DNA from: Brassica napus
Taxonomy: Eukaryota; Streptophyta; Magnoliopsida; Brassicales; Brassicaceae
DNA length: 64,000 nucleotides
NCBI RefSeq assembly: GCF_020379485.1
Contig: NC_063446.1
Span: 11,455,597-11,519,596 of the forward strand
Direction: 5' to 3'
In this document: positions 12,273 through 24,340 of the stretch, piece after piece
Layout: every line of letters starts with the position of its first letter
Position numbering within the stretch: position 1 is the first letter of the stretch
Translations under genes and position numbers: made by a program
Notes under the pieces: model-generated
Databases searched by the model: none
Seen by the model: only the letters and a program-made list of their open reading frames with translations
What the model was told of the DNA's origin: nothing

Positions 12273-13506
12273 TAAGGGCATGTTTATTACAAGCTCTTAA
12301 GTGCTTCCCTTAGTATTAAATAGATTAAAAATATTCAAATCACAGCCAAAGTATGAAGACACGCAGCTTATTTACGGACGCGAAGGGGCGCCTCTTGACA
12401 GACACGTGTCTGAAGTTAATTGGGGAGAGGAAAAATGGAACGCGTTGTTTCGTCTCGGTTCTTCATTTCTCTCTTCCTTCTCTCCTCTCCAGGCGATCGA
12501 GAAGGCAATATATCTTCTTCGCCGTGGCTGTTCTTCTTCTCGGTGGCTCTCTAGGCGGGTCTTGTTGACAAAGGAAAACGGAATCCCCTCTATCGGTTGG
12601 TCTCATCGGCGAAGGATAATGGTGAGATCTCTCTTCTTCGCCGTGGCTCTTCTTCTTCTCGGTGGCTGGAAAGGTAAGGATGAGTTTGTTTGTGCACGTC
12701 TTAGCTTGTGCATGTCGGGGAATCTAATAAAACTGGGCTTAGATTATGTTATTTCATCGTGAATCTAGATAAGTTCGATCCACTAATTTTTGTTTTTTTT
12801 TCTGTGTTTGTGTCTTCATATGGAGTGATGAAGAGGCATGATCGAAGCTCAAGCTTGGGCTTTGTCTGACAAACCCCCACGATTGTTCATAAGGTAAAAC
12901 CTTTGTCTTTGGTCTTTTCAATTGTATAAAATCAATCTCTTTGCTCTGTTGAATAGGAAAGACCATAGTTTATATTCGTTGATGGGTTGCGAATTGTTGT
13001 TGAATTTTATTGCAATTGTTGTTAAATTTTAGCCTTGGTTGAAATGAATTTTGAATTGGATAAAACTATTGTATTTGCTCTGTTGAATTGGATAAGTCAT
13101 TGTGAATATATTGGTTTGTGGTTTCTGATATATGTTGCGATTAGTATGGATTTTTACACTTGTTTGAATTGGATAAACCATTGTGAATATAGTGGTTTGT
13201 GGTTTGCGTAAGTATGTGTTAGGTTTGGTAATAAATAGATGTTTAATAAATTGGTTAGGCAGAGATAATGCTTGTCTTAAATAGATTATAGTTAGATAGA
13301 AATGAATGGTCTTGTGTGAAGGAGGTGTTAGATAAATGTCAAGTCTGTGTTGAATGCTTGTGATCAATGCGTTTATCTTCTTTTCAGTCTATAAAAATAT
13401 GAACTTCTCCTCTTTCTTGAATTCATTGCAAACCGTGTTCTTCTCCTTCTCATCTTTCTTGTTTTCATTCCTTCTCATCTTTCTTGCTTTCATTCCCTTC
13501 TCATCT

Positions 13507-13839
13507 ATGGATTCCAATCCATCTACTGGAACCTCAAAGTTTGTTGATATACTTAATAGTCAACAAACTGTTTCCTTTGGTAACAATGAAGATAGTGTTG
13601 AACTATCTTCATCGCAAGTTCCTTTCCTAGGCAGTAAACTAAACGAAGCCTCAAGTCATGCAGCGGCAAAAGAACGACAGAAATGGACACCACAAGATGA
13701 TATTGTCCTCATCAGCTCGTGGTTAAACACGAGCAAAGATGCTGTGGTTGGCAACGACCAAAAAGCAGGGAGGTTTTGGGCTAGAGTTTCTGCCTACTTT
13801 GAGGCAAGTCATAATGCACAGAGAGAGCCAAGCCACTGA
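13507..13839 (+). pseudogene. Harbinger Myb/SANT-like helper ORF, truncated
   Basis: The ATG at 13507 opens MDSNPSTGTSKFVDIL, the usual start of the Harbinger-associated SANT/Myb-like proteins of Brassicaceae (often misannotated as glutathione S-transferase T3-like). A SANT-type segment RQKWTPQDDIVLISSWLNTS follows at about residues 58-77, then KDAVVGNDQKAGRFWARVSAYF. In autonomous elements this protein binds DNA and assists the nuclease. The frame ends at 13839 just after the SANT domain, where sequence jumps into the nuclease C-terminus, so most of this protein has been deleted. The longer open frame from 13354 only adds leader translation. Confidence 0.75.
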
Positions 13840-14269
13840 AAGCAGCGTTGGCACAGGATCTATTCGACTTCCACAAGTGCCGAAAGCAGTCTTATTTGCG
13901 CAACGTCAAGAAGCTGTCCGAAAAGATGTTGAGCGTGCTTTCGGAGTTTTACAAGCTCGATTTGCCATTGTTAGAAATCTGGCACTTTCTTGGGATAAAG
14001 TCAAGATCGGGAAGATTATGAGAGCATGTATTATACTCCATAATATGATAGTAGAAAACGAACGAGATGAAGGTACTCAATTTAATCTTTCAGATTTCGA
14101 AGAAGGAGAAGCCAGCAGAAGTTCACATGTCGATCGTCGAACAAGGAGAATGCCTACAAATATTGCCAATCAGATGGGTGTTCGAACTGAAATTCGTGAT
14201 ACAAATGTGCATGCACAGCTAAAACGGGATTTGGTCGAACATATATGGGCTAAATTTGGAACTGATTAA
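13840..14269 (+). pseudogene. PIF/Harbinger DDE nuclease C-terminal fragment
   Basis: Reading the frame that ends at 14269, the sequence shows VERAFGVLQARFAIVRN, then KIGKIMRACIILHNMIVE and a tail ending HIWAKFGTD. This is the C-terminal part of the HARBI1/ALP1-like DDE_Tnp_4 nuclease. The Glu of VERAFG is the usual third catalytic residue; the two catalytic Asp residues lie in the deleted part. The frame overlaps the preceding ORF from about 13739, but homology begins only near 13,850. Without the first two acidic residues it cannot be an active transposase. Confidence 0.8.
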
Positions 14270-14634
14270 AACAACAACTGAGCTTCGAAGCATCTTTGAA
14301 ATTATTATCGTTTGTTTTTGTACTTTTTTATGTTTTTATGTTTTTTTTATTCTATGTTTAAAATGTTATGTTTAAAATGCTATGTTTAAGTTTTATCTTC
14401 AATAAAATTATGTTTAATAATTTATTTTTAAAAAGAACCTCTAATTAAGAGACAAGCAATAAACCACTAAAATTAAAGGTCTCTTAACGATGTCCCTTCT
14501 CTTGATTTTAATAATTAAAAATTCATTAAGGACAATTTAAGAGACATTAAGGGTCTCAACAATAAACATGCTCTAACATCCCCTCGTTTTCTCCAAAATC
14601 TCCAACCCATGTAGAAAGTGATGTCTCTTAAACA

Positions 14635-15640
14635 ATGCAACCACAATCTCTCTCTTTCATCTCCTCCACTTCCTTCCCCACCACCACCACCACTTTTCTC
14701 CGGCTTCTCGTTAGACGAGCGTCCGACCTATAAAAAAATGATGATAAATGGATTGACCCGTTAATATACCTTCCAATTTTCGATGTCAGAGACATTGTCT
14801 CTAATACTTGTCTCACTCTCTACAACTTCCCCACACTTTCCTTCACACCAAACACCTGCCCATCATCTTCATCAATCTTCTCTCCTGAAACCCACATCCA
14901 TGAGAAGCTCGATTCCCTTGGCATCGACTTCCTCACTCTCTTCAACTGCCACCCTCCCCTCCACTCATCCCCTCTCTCCTCCATCAAACCCGTCGTCGAC
15001 TACATGACCACTCCACCTATCAACTTCTCCTTACAAGACGTATGCCACCTCGTCTCCATGTTTCCCAACCTCCTCACTTCCTATCTAATCTCCCACACCA
15101 TCCCGGTCATCACTTTACTCCTCCGTGAAGTCGGCTTCAACTCCATCTTCCACCTCAGTCCCGCCCTACGCCTTCGTCCTCGTCTCCTCGCGTGCAGCGC
15201 TGATACACAGCTAAGACATGTGTTCTACTTCCTCCTGGGAATCGGTATCCTCGAGACGTAGAAATACATTTACCTCCTCTCTTGCAGCATCAAAGACAAG
15301 CTCCTACCACGTATCGAGTACTTTCAGAAACTTGGGCTTTCTTGCCAGAGGGGCACCCCGTTGTTTACAAGATCCACACAGCTGTTTAACTACAGCGTTG
15401 CTGAGAATTACGAACCGAAAGTGAGTTACTTGGTGGGGGAGATGAGGAGAGACATGAGGGAGGTTCTTGAGTCTACTCAGTATTTCTCATTTAGTTTGGA
15501 TTAAACCGAGACATGAGGCTTGTGTGGCGAAAGAGGTGTGATGTTTTCCTTGGCAGTGATGATGAAGACGAATCAGGATGCGTTGGAAGTATGTACTGAT
15601 TCTTCTCCGCCTTTGAAGACCTCTAGGCTTATTTGTGTAC
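14635..15640 (+). pseudogene. mTERF-family pseudogene (At2g36000/EMB3114-like)
   Basis: One reading frame from ATG 14635 carries an N-terminus rich in Ser/Thr (plastid or mitochondrial targeting type), then HEKLDSLGIDFLTLF, FPNLLTSYLISHTIPVI, the mTERF-like repeats LRLRPRLLACSADTQLRHV and LPRIEYFQKLG, and AENYEPKVSYLV. The frame is interrupted by in-frame stops at 14731-14733, 15259-15261 and 15502-15504, and after about 15,500 homology moves to other frames. mTERF proteins are organellar nucleic-acid-binding factors. Position between LOG2-like and E2Fa matches At2g36000, an essential gene in Arabidopsis, so an intact copy must be expected elsewhere. Family assignment is from recalled sequence. 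A poly-A stretch follows at about 15,669-15,689. Confidence 0.75.
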
Positions 15641-16877
15641 AGAAAAATTCTTTATTTTTATAGTTTTTCAAAAAAAAAAAAAAAAAAAAGTGGTTCTACA
15701 TTTTGGAGGCAGGAGGAATGGAGGATGAATATGTATTAATTAACCGGACAATTGGGTTGAACTTTGATAATATAGAGCTTTTCAAGTCCTTGATTCTCAC
15801 CATTAGCCAATAATCTACTCAGTTTTTTTGGTTTCACTTATGATATTTTTGAGGTATAATCCAAATATGGGCTTAAACTGCATTATTTTGGTTCAACTGA
15901 GATTTTATTGGAGGCTCGTGACAAGAAACACGAAACCAAAAAGGTATCAAACACTTTCATTTTCTTGTGTCAACACAAAGCCCTTTTCTTTAAGAAAATA
16001 AGAAGAGACGCCCTTTTAGAGAGGATCCAACATAAACGGCAAAACTTAAAAAGAAAAACATAAAACATGTGCTCTTAACTTAGAGGTAAAATAATCCACA
16101 CATAATACTTAAAAATTACAAAAAAAAAACTAAAACCGAGGATAAACATCGGGTACCACCAGACGCGGTAGACCATTTGTTGCGCTCATGGTTCGAAACC
16201 CCAGTGAAAAAGACTTATATTATGTCTCCGGTTTGAAGGATTATCGGGCCATCGATCCAGACACCTCCTAATAACAAAAAAAAAAAACATCTGCGCCTCT
16301 GTCGGACTGTCAAACAATATGAGCTAAAATGCTATTCAAGATACTTTAATATATATATTTTATAGATAATAGTTATAAAAATGAAACATTAGATCCCTAA
16401 AAAGAGAGGTCACGAATGAGATAAATCCCAATATCTAATATCCTACTTTGCCACATGTATAATGTATTCGTCTTTTGAGAAAGTCCTAGTCTAACGAATC
16501 TGTAGAATAAAGAAAAAAAAAATCTCACAAAAAAAGTTGTCTCCAAATATTTAAAATCAAAATCGTTTAATACATTGACACGATATTCCTGGGGGCATGT
16601 TACTTGAAATGAATTCATTTATGTGAAGTAGGGGTGAATCTGAACAATTAAAAATAATGGGGGCAACAAATAGAAACAATACAAATTGTTTTTTTTTTTT
16701 AATTATTATTGTCGCTAACTGTAGCCTTCCCTCCACATCTATGCCCAACATAAAAAGTCCCTCCTTCCCTCGTTTTCTGCTCTCTCTTTCTCTCACTAAA
16801 ACCCTCGTTTCCCTCCAATCTCCGTCCATAATCTCGCCGCCAGGTTCTTCCCATCCAGCTCCGCTTCACTACGATCC
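15641..16877. other. Intergenic DNA and E2Fa promoter/5' leader
   Basis: No gene recognised. The last 150 bases before the E2Fa ATG are pyrimidine-rich (repeated CTCTCT/TCCCTC), typical of a plant 5' UTR. A second in-frame reading from 16657 is a shadow of this leader. Confidence 0.5.
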
Positions 16878-19679
16878 ATGTCCGGCGGCGTACGTCCTTC
16901 TCCAGGACATTCTCAGCCGCCACCATCTAACCCTGTGGTCCCACCCATACGTCGACACTTGGCGTTCGCCTCAACGAAACCTCCCTTCCACCCGTCTGAT
17001 TACCGTCGATTCACCCCTTCCTACGTCACTAACAACGATAGTAGCAGCCTCTGTGGAATCGTAGATCGGGAGGAGGACGCCGTCGTTTTAAGATCTCCTG
17101 TGAGTTCGCCTCGGTTTAGACTGGTTTACATTTCCTAAACCGGTTTAGAAATTGGTCTGGTTTATATGTTTGTTCATTATCGTCAGATTATGAAAGCTTC
17201 ATCATCTATGTAATATTATCCTAAATAAGGCCCGTCCTGAAATTTTGGAAGCTATATACAATTTACATGTCTCATTTGTTACGGCCCGGTCATGAGATTT
17301 TGGATACTGTATACAATTTACATGACCGGCCCTGATTGTTTATTTACATATGCTAACTGTTATCAAAATAATGGTTATTGAAACTTGACATCGTTAGATC
17401 ACATTCTAGTGAAACTTTATGATGAATCATAGAGAGAAATGTGTGTAGATTTGCTTCAAAACAACTTATTTCAAGTGAATGACAAGTAGAATATCTGCAG
17501 TCACGGAAGAGAAAGTCGATGATGGATGTGGTTACTACTACTACTACTACTACTTCTAATAGTAATGGATTCACGAGCTCTGGTTCCACTAGCATACACA
17601 ACAGTCCCTGTCTCACTCCTGTTTCGGCTAAAGGAGGCAGAGTCAACACCAAGTCAAGGGCCAAAGGGACTCAGTCAGTTCCTCAAACCCCCATCTCAAA
17701 TGCTGGTAAGAAGAATACTTGTTTGAATTGGTCTTTCAATGCCTGGAGCAACAAGCAGGTCAAAGAGCTGATTGTTTTTTCCTGATAAAGTTGTAGCTTC
17801 TCCTGCCACACTAACTCCTTCTGGAAGTTGCCGTTATGACAGTTCTTTAGGTAATTAACCCACTGATTATATAGATGTTGTGGTGGATTTGAAGATGCTG
17901 ATATAAACCCAGTTCAGGTCTCCTTACAAAAAGGTTTGTCAATCTAATCAAACAAGCCGAAGATGGGATGCTGGACCTAAACAAAGCTGCAGAAGCATTG
18001 GAGGTGCAGAAACGGCGCATATATGATATTACAAACGTTTTGGAGGGGATTGATCTCATTGAAAAGCCTTTCAAGAACCGTATACTGTGGAAGTAATATG
18101 ATTCTGCAGTTTGAACCCATATCTTTCTTCATATCTGCTTTGCTGGGATACTCCTTGAATCATTTAATCACATGTGACCAGGGGAGTTGATGCTTCGAGG
18201 CCTGGCGATGTGGATGCTGACGTATCTGTCTTACAGGTGCGGTGAAGCGGCATGCACTTGGTAAACTTAGATTTTGGCTTCACATTTGATTTGATCATCT
18301 TGTTTTCTCCTTGCAGGCAGAGATTGAAAACCTTAACCTCCAGGAGCAAGCGCTAGATAACCAAATCAGGTTTCATGGAATTCATTTAGAGAGAGTCTTG
18401 CGTTCTTGTGATTCATGTACTCAACAAATGCTGACGTTTAATAAGTTCTTTTCAGAGAAACGGAGGAAAGACTAAGAGATCTTAGCGAAAATGAAAAGAA
18501 TCAGAAGTAAAATCTTCCTCTATCTATGGTTTCTTAGGCTATTCTTATGATGGATGTACGTACTATTAACCAATCTAATCCCAATGTGCAGGTGGCTTTT
18601 TGTAACTGAAGAGGACATCAAGAGTTTACCGGGTTTCCAGGTCTGTCTTTCGTATGTCATATGTCAATCCCAAGACTGTCTTGTTCACATATATCTTAAC
18701 TCTCACGTGGCTGCTCCTGCAGAACCAAACTCTGATAGCTGTCAAAGCTCCTCATGGAACAACTCTGGAAGTCCCTGATCCAGATGAAGTTAGTCTCTCT
18801 CGGCAACTCTGGAAGCCATATGCTATTATTCATCGGTAGATGCAAAATATTTGTGATAATATGTTACTGATGTACATGATAGGCGGGTGAGCTCCCTCAG
18901 AGGAGACACAGGATCATTCTTAGAAGTACAATGGGACCTATTGACGTATACCTTGTCAGGTATCTTTACATGTTAGCAACGCATAGAAACATTCTGCTTA
19001 GAGCAGCTTTACAATAGAAACTGTGTTAAGACATATCTTTACATATAATGTACTTTACTCATGGAGGTATTTACATATCTTTTAATTTGACTTGATGTTC
19101 AGTGAATTTGAGGACACGAATGGGGATGTTGCACCACCAGCATGCTTGCCTATTGCTTCTTGCTCAGGATCTACAGAAAACAATGAAATCGAAGCCTTAA
19201 CTATTGATAACACAGAAACTGCCTCTGAGCTTCAGATGTCTCAAGATCAGGCACATGCCCAACCCGGCGATACCTCTGATCTTAATTATTTACAGGAGCA
19301 AGTAGGAGGAATGCTTAAGATTACTCTCTCTGACATCGAAGTAAGCCATCTTCCTGCTTAATTTTAAGATACTTTTGTTATGCACACATGAACTTACCAA
19401 GTAGTATTGGTCTTGTATTTGGCAGAATGATGATACGGACTACTGGCTTCTCTCCAACGCTGAAATAAGCATGACGGATATTTGGAACACAGACTGTATC
19501 CTTTGATATATCAGTAACTGTTTCCCTCATATAGCTGTTCAGTGTATCTGCATACTAATACGCAATCCTTAACTCATGCAAAAGCTGGTATTGATTGGGA
19601 CTATGGAATAGCTGACGTGACTCCACCACCAGTAATGAGTGAAATAGCCTCAGCCGATATTGACTCCAAACCAACTTGA
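16878..19679 (+). CDS. E2FA: E2F transcription factor A (E2F3), intact 13-exon gene
   Basis: Exons: 16878-17099, 17501-17705, 17797-17850, 17918-18092, 18182-18236, 18317-18369, 18456-18506, 18592-18640, 18723-18788, 18883-18959, 19103-19340, 19426-19495, 19585-19679. All splice sites are GT-AG and phases agree, giving 469 residues (Arabidopsis E2Fa about 485). The winged-helix DNA-binding domain is at about 161-219 ([20 protein letters not shown], whose [11 protein letters not shown] contacts DNA), a leucine-rich dimerisation coil at about 237-275, the marked box at about 288-340 ([23 protein letters not shown]) and the C-terminal activation/RBR-binding region at about 418-450 ([25 protein letters not shown]). 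It pairs with DP proteins in the nucleus to drive S-phase genes and is restrained by retinoblastoma-related protein. Exon 2 has a poly-Thr run from an (ACT)n microsatellite near 17535. Matches At2g36010 in place. Confidence 0.96.
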
Positions 19680-20075
19680 TTGCAAGAAGACCAAACACCT
19701 ATCCCAGCTTCTGATTCCTGATGTGTCCCTTCACAATACTCTTGGTTCTTCAATTCAAATCCAAGGAGGGAGCAGATACAGAACGTGTGTGGAACCAGTG
19801 GCAGGTGCGTTCATTTATCGCTAGAGAGTGGTCGTGTAACGAGTGACAATGTAGATGAACTAATGTAAGTTTTAGAGTAATATACTTCATCGGGTGCATA
19901 AGATTGAACACATCTCTCTGGGATTAATACTTATGCTTCAATTTACAAAAAAAAAAAAAAAATACAAGAAAAAACAAAATCAATCTGTTTTGTTTTTCTC
20001 AAACATTACTTTTTCCCCCTATATAACTTTATAACAAAGTAGAAAGGTTATCTCGAGTCACGTTTATGTACGTTA

Positions 20076-21743
20076 CTATGATGCGGCCTGAGACCCGGAG
20101 TTAGAACGGCGAAGCTTAGCACGAGCATCGGTGATAGGTGATCCCGGAAGTGTATCAGGAATGTTGACTCCTTCATCTCCGTTGAATGTTCCGGCTGAGT
20201 CTCGGCCTGGTGTTGGTGGTGGCCACTTCCTCCCCCCTGCTCGTTTGCTTCTCCAGCGATCGCAACGCAGATAGCGTTTTGTTCAACGCTCTTGGAGCGG
20301 GAGGTGAGTGCGGATCACTCTCCGTCTCAACTGGTGATCGTGTTTTCACGTTTACGTTCGGCTCCATCGGCTTCACACAAAAGGGTCAACGATTATTAAA
20401 TAGTACAAACATATGTGAACTGTCACTGAGAGACACATGTCTTGTTGGTAGACATGTGTTATAGGCTGACATAAAAGTGATGGGTTTAGTACCGGCTGTT
20501 TAGCTGCGGCTGCGGTCGAGAACAGGACCGATTGGGCGAGTACGTACTGAAAAGCCTGGATCAATGTGGACTGACCAGCCTGTGCATGAATAGTAAACTA
20601 ATGTTATAACAATGTCTCATTTTAAAACAATACAAATTCAATATGAAGAAGAAGGACCTGGGCAAAGTTGTGGAAGTAGAAGATGAAAAAGTCCCAAGCT
20701 CTTGCTCGCAACTCCATAATCTTTCTGTCAATCTCTGTCTCGTGTTGAGCTATGTATGGCTTCAACAACGTCTCATACACATGTCTCGTTCCCTTCATCC
20801 AGTTAGTTTTAGTAACCAATACTATTGTTAAGTATCATTCAAACTAATGACTTTTTTAATTATCTATTACCTTCGTTTTAGGGTACCAGAGATATACGAA
20901 AAATACCACTTTCATTTCTCCGTACAATGGTAACCTGTAAATAATAATTTAATGTGTCATTTATTTAATGAATTTTAGATATTAAAGAAATAGATGAATA
21001 AAGTATTTTTTTTAAAAGAAAAAAAAAAGAAACAGATGAATTAGGTCATGAATAAGATGTTTCTTACCATGAGATAAATATATCGCCAACCCTCTCGAAC
21101 GATGAAATTAGCGCCAACAATATCCTAATTATTCAAATACAAATGCGTGATAAAATAACATTTTCCAGTAGATAATGATATTACATCAGGCATGAAACAT
21201 GCATCCGATAATTCGGACCCAAAGACATTTCTTTTATTAAATTTTTTAGGAGACCAAAGACTTGTATGGAAGATTATTTCTATTTAATTAAAGACATTTT
21301 CTAACATACAACACCAACATTAAGTGAATCTTGTTGTCTTCTAACTCTTTAAAATCAAACAATCCAAAAGTTAAAAACAAATCTAATTAACTTTCACCAA
21401 ACTAAATTCAATTTGCCCATTTCAACAAATCTACACACATGTACAAACTACAAAGGATTATAAGGATAAATAAATTAAAAGGATGAGTTTTATAAATACC
21501 AGTATTGGCACCAAAATCTGAGTTCCTCGATATCAACTTTGTTCTTCTCCACCGTTTTAAAGCATTCAAAAGCTGGGTATGTGTACCCTAATATTAATCT
21601 GCCATTATCACCATTTGATTATATATTTTTCATACATTAATTAATCTAAAACAACAAAATATAATGAACAAATGGATAACAGAGAACAAGATATTGTAGG
21701 GCAGGACATACACAAGGAGTCTGATGATGAAATCTCCCAACAT
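20076..21743 (-). CDS. HVA22J: HVA22-like protein j (TB2/DP1 family), C-terminus frameshifted
   Basis: Exons on the minus strand: 21743-21712, 21598-21500, 21124-21068, 20934-20871, 20792-20658, 20579-20493, and a last exon from 20370. Phases agree. The protein starts MLGDFIIRLLVLILGYTYPA, with the TB2/DP1/HVA22 core over residues 1-110 (hydrophobic hairpins, ELRFWCQYW, FFVYLWYPKTKGTRHVYE). This family shapes tubular ER membranes and relates to Yop1/REEP; plant members are often ABA- or stress-induced. As read, the frame stops at 20173 (223 residues). A run of six G (minus strand, 20232-20237) is one longer than the RGRKW coding expected from Arabidopsis HVA22j. Past it, the alternative frame runs cleanly to a stop at 20076-20078 with GVNIPDTLPGSPITDARAKL. 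Start 20076 therefore marks the probable ancestral end; 20173 is the end as sequenced. Synteny fits At2g36020. Confidence 0.88.
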
Positions 21744-22992
21744 CTTTGACCTATTCAAGAATTATTTCCTGTTTCTATTCATCACAAACATAACAGAACC
21801 GATTCAACACTCTTATATCACCCGAACCAATAAGTTATTTTAGCAGAGAAAAATGTCAACAAACCTATTGAAGAGATCAAAGATGTTAGGAAGATGTCGT
21901 CCTCGAATGGATTCTTGAACGTATGAAGAAGAATGGAATTGCTTTTCTTTCTCCTAGGAACCCAGAAGGATCAAAACTGCAATTGTGATCAAACTATGCT
22001 TATTGGTTCTGGATTTACTTCAGAAAATTAAAGAAAATGTATTTATAAGTTAATAACAAACCTAAATAAACGGAGAGGGTAGCAAAGAAAACAAAAATTG
22101 TGAAACAAAAACAAGATGGAAGAGGACAATGTTTATGAAGACGCGTGAGTTCTATAATTGGAGTAACTTGGGGTTTGATTTGTTCTAAACTCGTTTAGAT
22201 AAAAAATTCAATGAAAAAAAGTAAACGGTTTTAAATTTCTTGGCACATACGGTACTTCAATCATGGTGTGCGATTCGTACGAGGACCGGGTTTACCGTTT
22301 GACCGTTATCTACGATATTCATTTTAAGGTTATTCCCTTAATTTATGTTTACCAACACTTCATATAAATTTTACAAATAATACTTTCTTCCTGCCCTCAG
22401 AAAAAGGAGTTCAAATTTTATAACATACTGTAAATTAAATATTAAAATATACTGTAATTTTCTGAAATCTTCATCTAAATTCTTTTATCCACGTTTATCA
22501 CTAAAAATAACGTATATTGATCGTAAAAATGGTTGCCAACAGTACACTTTTTCCTTTTTTGATAAACGAAACACGTAGTATACTTTGAAATTGCAATCAT
22601 ACTTTGTGTTTAGGTTTATTTATGTTATCTGACCTTTTTGTAAATGATTAAAATGTTCATCACTTCTTTGTTTGGTTTTATTCATCGAATCCACCCCTTT
22701 TATAACAGAAGATTAATTTCAAAATTTTCAGAAGTGAAACTGAAAAAGGATTTTGATTTATAATCTAGTCAAAATGATGCAAACCAAAAGAGAGACGATA
22801 GTAAGATGATTTACGGCTTTTAACTTTAAGATAAGCTTTCAACATGAACCAAGACAAATTTCTTTACAAAATACATGAATTCCGGTTTCATTTTCCACTC
22901 GGACCACACCTTAATGATACCATATATCTATCATTTCATTTTGCACAAAGCACACGACACAACACAAACATATACATGCAGAAACTTTCAGA
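21744..22992. other. Intergenic DNA between two convergent/minus-strand genes
   Basis: Contains the promoter/5' leader of the HVA22j-like gene (upstream is to the right) and the 3' flank of CASP1. No gene recognised, although Arabidopsis carries several genes (At2g36030-At2g36090 by memory) at this place. Confidence 0.5.
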
Positions 22993-24232
22993 TCAATGCC
23001 TTTTTAGGACAATGGCTGAGATGACAATGAGAAGGATAAAGAAGACAACCGAGATAGATGCAGCTACAACTGCAGTACTTGCCGTTTGGCAGAAGTCTCC
23101 AAACTGCTGACAAATGGGGAGCCAATTGGTGTTTGCGTTACCGTTATGTGCGAGGTAGACAATTGATGCTGCCGCAGCGGCTGCTGCTGTGGTAAGCGTC
23201 AAGACCACCTTGAAGTATACATTAACCGAATGAATCAAATGAAATAATTAAGTAAACTCGAAGAATATAACTGTATATATACAAAAGGGGGAATTACGGT
23301 GTCGGAGATGAGCAGGATGAGCCGGGGCGCAACTGCTAGTGGTCGGACAATAGTGACGATGGAAAAGGGAAGTGAAAGGACGAGATAGCTGGCCACTATG
23401 GCTATAGCTATCACAAAGAACCTTTAAGAAGATTTATGGTTAAATATTTCATTAAGTCACTAATACAAGTTTAAAATAGATAACCACACATTTATAACAG
23501 GGAACAAAATATCCAATATATTGATTTTAAAAAAGTTTATCCCAAAATAACATTTAATGATAAAAAAAATTCAAAAGTAACATTCATTTGATAAGAAAAA
23601 TAAATAAATTATTTTAACTCTTAAATCCTAATCCCATCTCTAGCCCTAAATACTAAATTCGAAACTCTATTACTAAACCTTAAACTTTAAATCCAAACAT
23701 ACATTTAAATTGCCTTTTAAATTTTTGATAGATGCTATTTTGGAATAGCATAAAGAGGAAATATATAACCCTAGCATGAACTTGACTTAACTTTATAAGT
23801 TAAATGAGAATTTTTTTTTTTAATATATAACCCTAAGACTTGACTTACATATAACACGATGGTCTAAGAAAAATATAACAGTAACTTAGTTTAAAAAGGC
23901 ATTTGTTGTGTAATTAATAATCATATGTTAAGAAAATGAAAATGGACTTACTGAAACGTGGGAAAGTCATCGTAACCGGCTTGGAACTGTAAGAACTGAG
24001 TAAAGAAGGGAAGTGTCTCCTCGGCGGTGAACATGACAGAGGAAGCCCCGATGGTGATTCCTATGGCCGCCAAACGGAGGAGAAAATCAAATATGGTCAA
24101 ACCTCTCTTGTAGCCGCCTCCTGGGGCGGCTGTCACAAAACCCTTCTTCTTCTCGTCCACCAAGGCATGGCTTGTACTTTTTGTAACGGTGCTCGTTTCG
24201 CCAATGTCAATGGTGGTGGACTCTTTCGCCAT
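22993..24232 (-). CDS. CASP1: Casparian strip membrane domain protein 1 (CASP1)
   Basis: Three exons on the minus strand: 24232-23952, 23421-23298, 23208-22993; the joined frame is 206 residues, the same as I recall for Arabidopsis CASP1 (At2g36100). Four transmembrane segments are visible (near residues 50-70, 97-117, 130-155 and 180-203). The first extracellular loop carries the CASP signature [20 protein letters not shown] and the second has the conserved Cys pair CQQFGDFC. CASPs form the plasma-membrane scaffold in root endodermis that recruits peroxidase and ESB1 to build the lignin Casparian strip, under MYB36 control. TATATAAATA (minus strand, 24331-24340) lies about 100 bases before the ATG. 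No defect seen. Its neighbour HVA22j is eight locus numbers away in Arabidopsis, so the intervening genes are missing here. Confidence 0.96.
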
Positions 24233-24330
24233 TATCTCTTGCAGCTGGGATTTAAAGAAAGAAGAAGTGTGTTGATTGTGTATTGAAATGTTTTCTACTT
24301 GTGGTGGGAAACTAATGAAAGCTGGACGAG

Positions 24331-24340
24331 TATTTATATA
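24331..24340 (-). promoter_or_regulatory. TATA box of CASP1-like gene
   Basis: TATATAAATA on the minus strand, about 100 bases upstream of the CASP1 ATG at 24232. Confidence 0.55.

Larger units (their letters stand above)
12276..14573 (+). mobile_element. Deleted PIF/Harbinger DNA transposon (2.3 kb) with TIRs and TAA TSD
   Basis: The left end GGGCATGTTTATT (12276) and right end AATAAACATGCTC (to 14573) are inverted copies differing at one base, and both are flanked by TAA (12273-12275, 14574-14576), the 3-bp target duplication of this superfamily. Inside are remnants of both usual genes: a Myb/SANT-like helper ORF and the end of the DDE nuclease, joined by a deletion. Two copies of a TCTTCGCCGTGGCT-type segment occur at about 12517 and 12627 in the 5' leader. 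The element should be non-autonomous. Confidence 0.88.

Noticed and set aside
12301..12762. 153-residue open frame at the left end of the Harbinger element
   Set aside because: It starts 25 bases inside the transposon end, has no domain, and overlaps duplicated leader sequence.
17353..17664. Minus-strand open frame over E2Fa exon 2
   Set aside because: Shadow of the E2Fa coding exon and its (ACT)n repeat.
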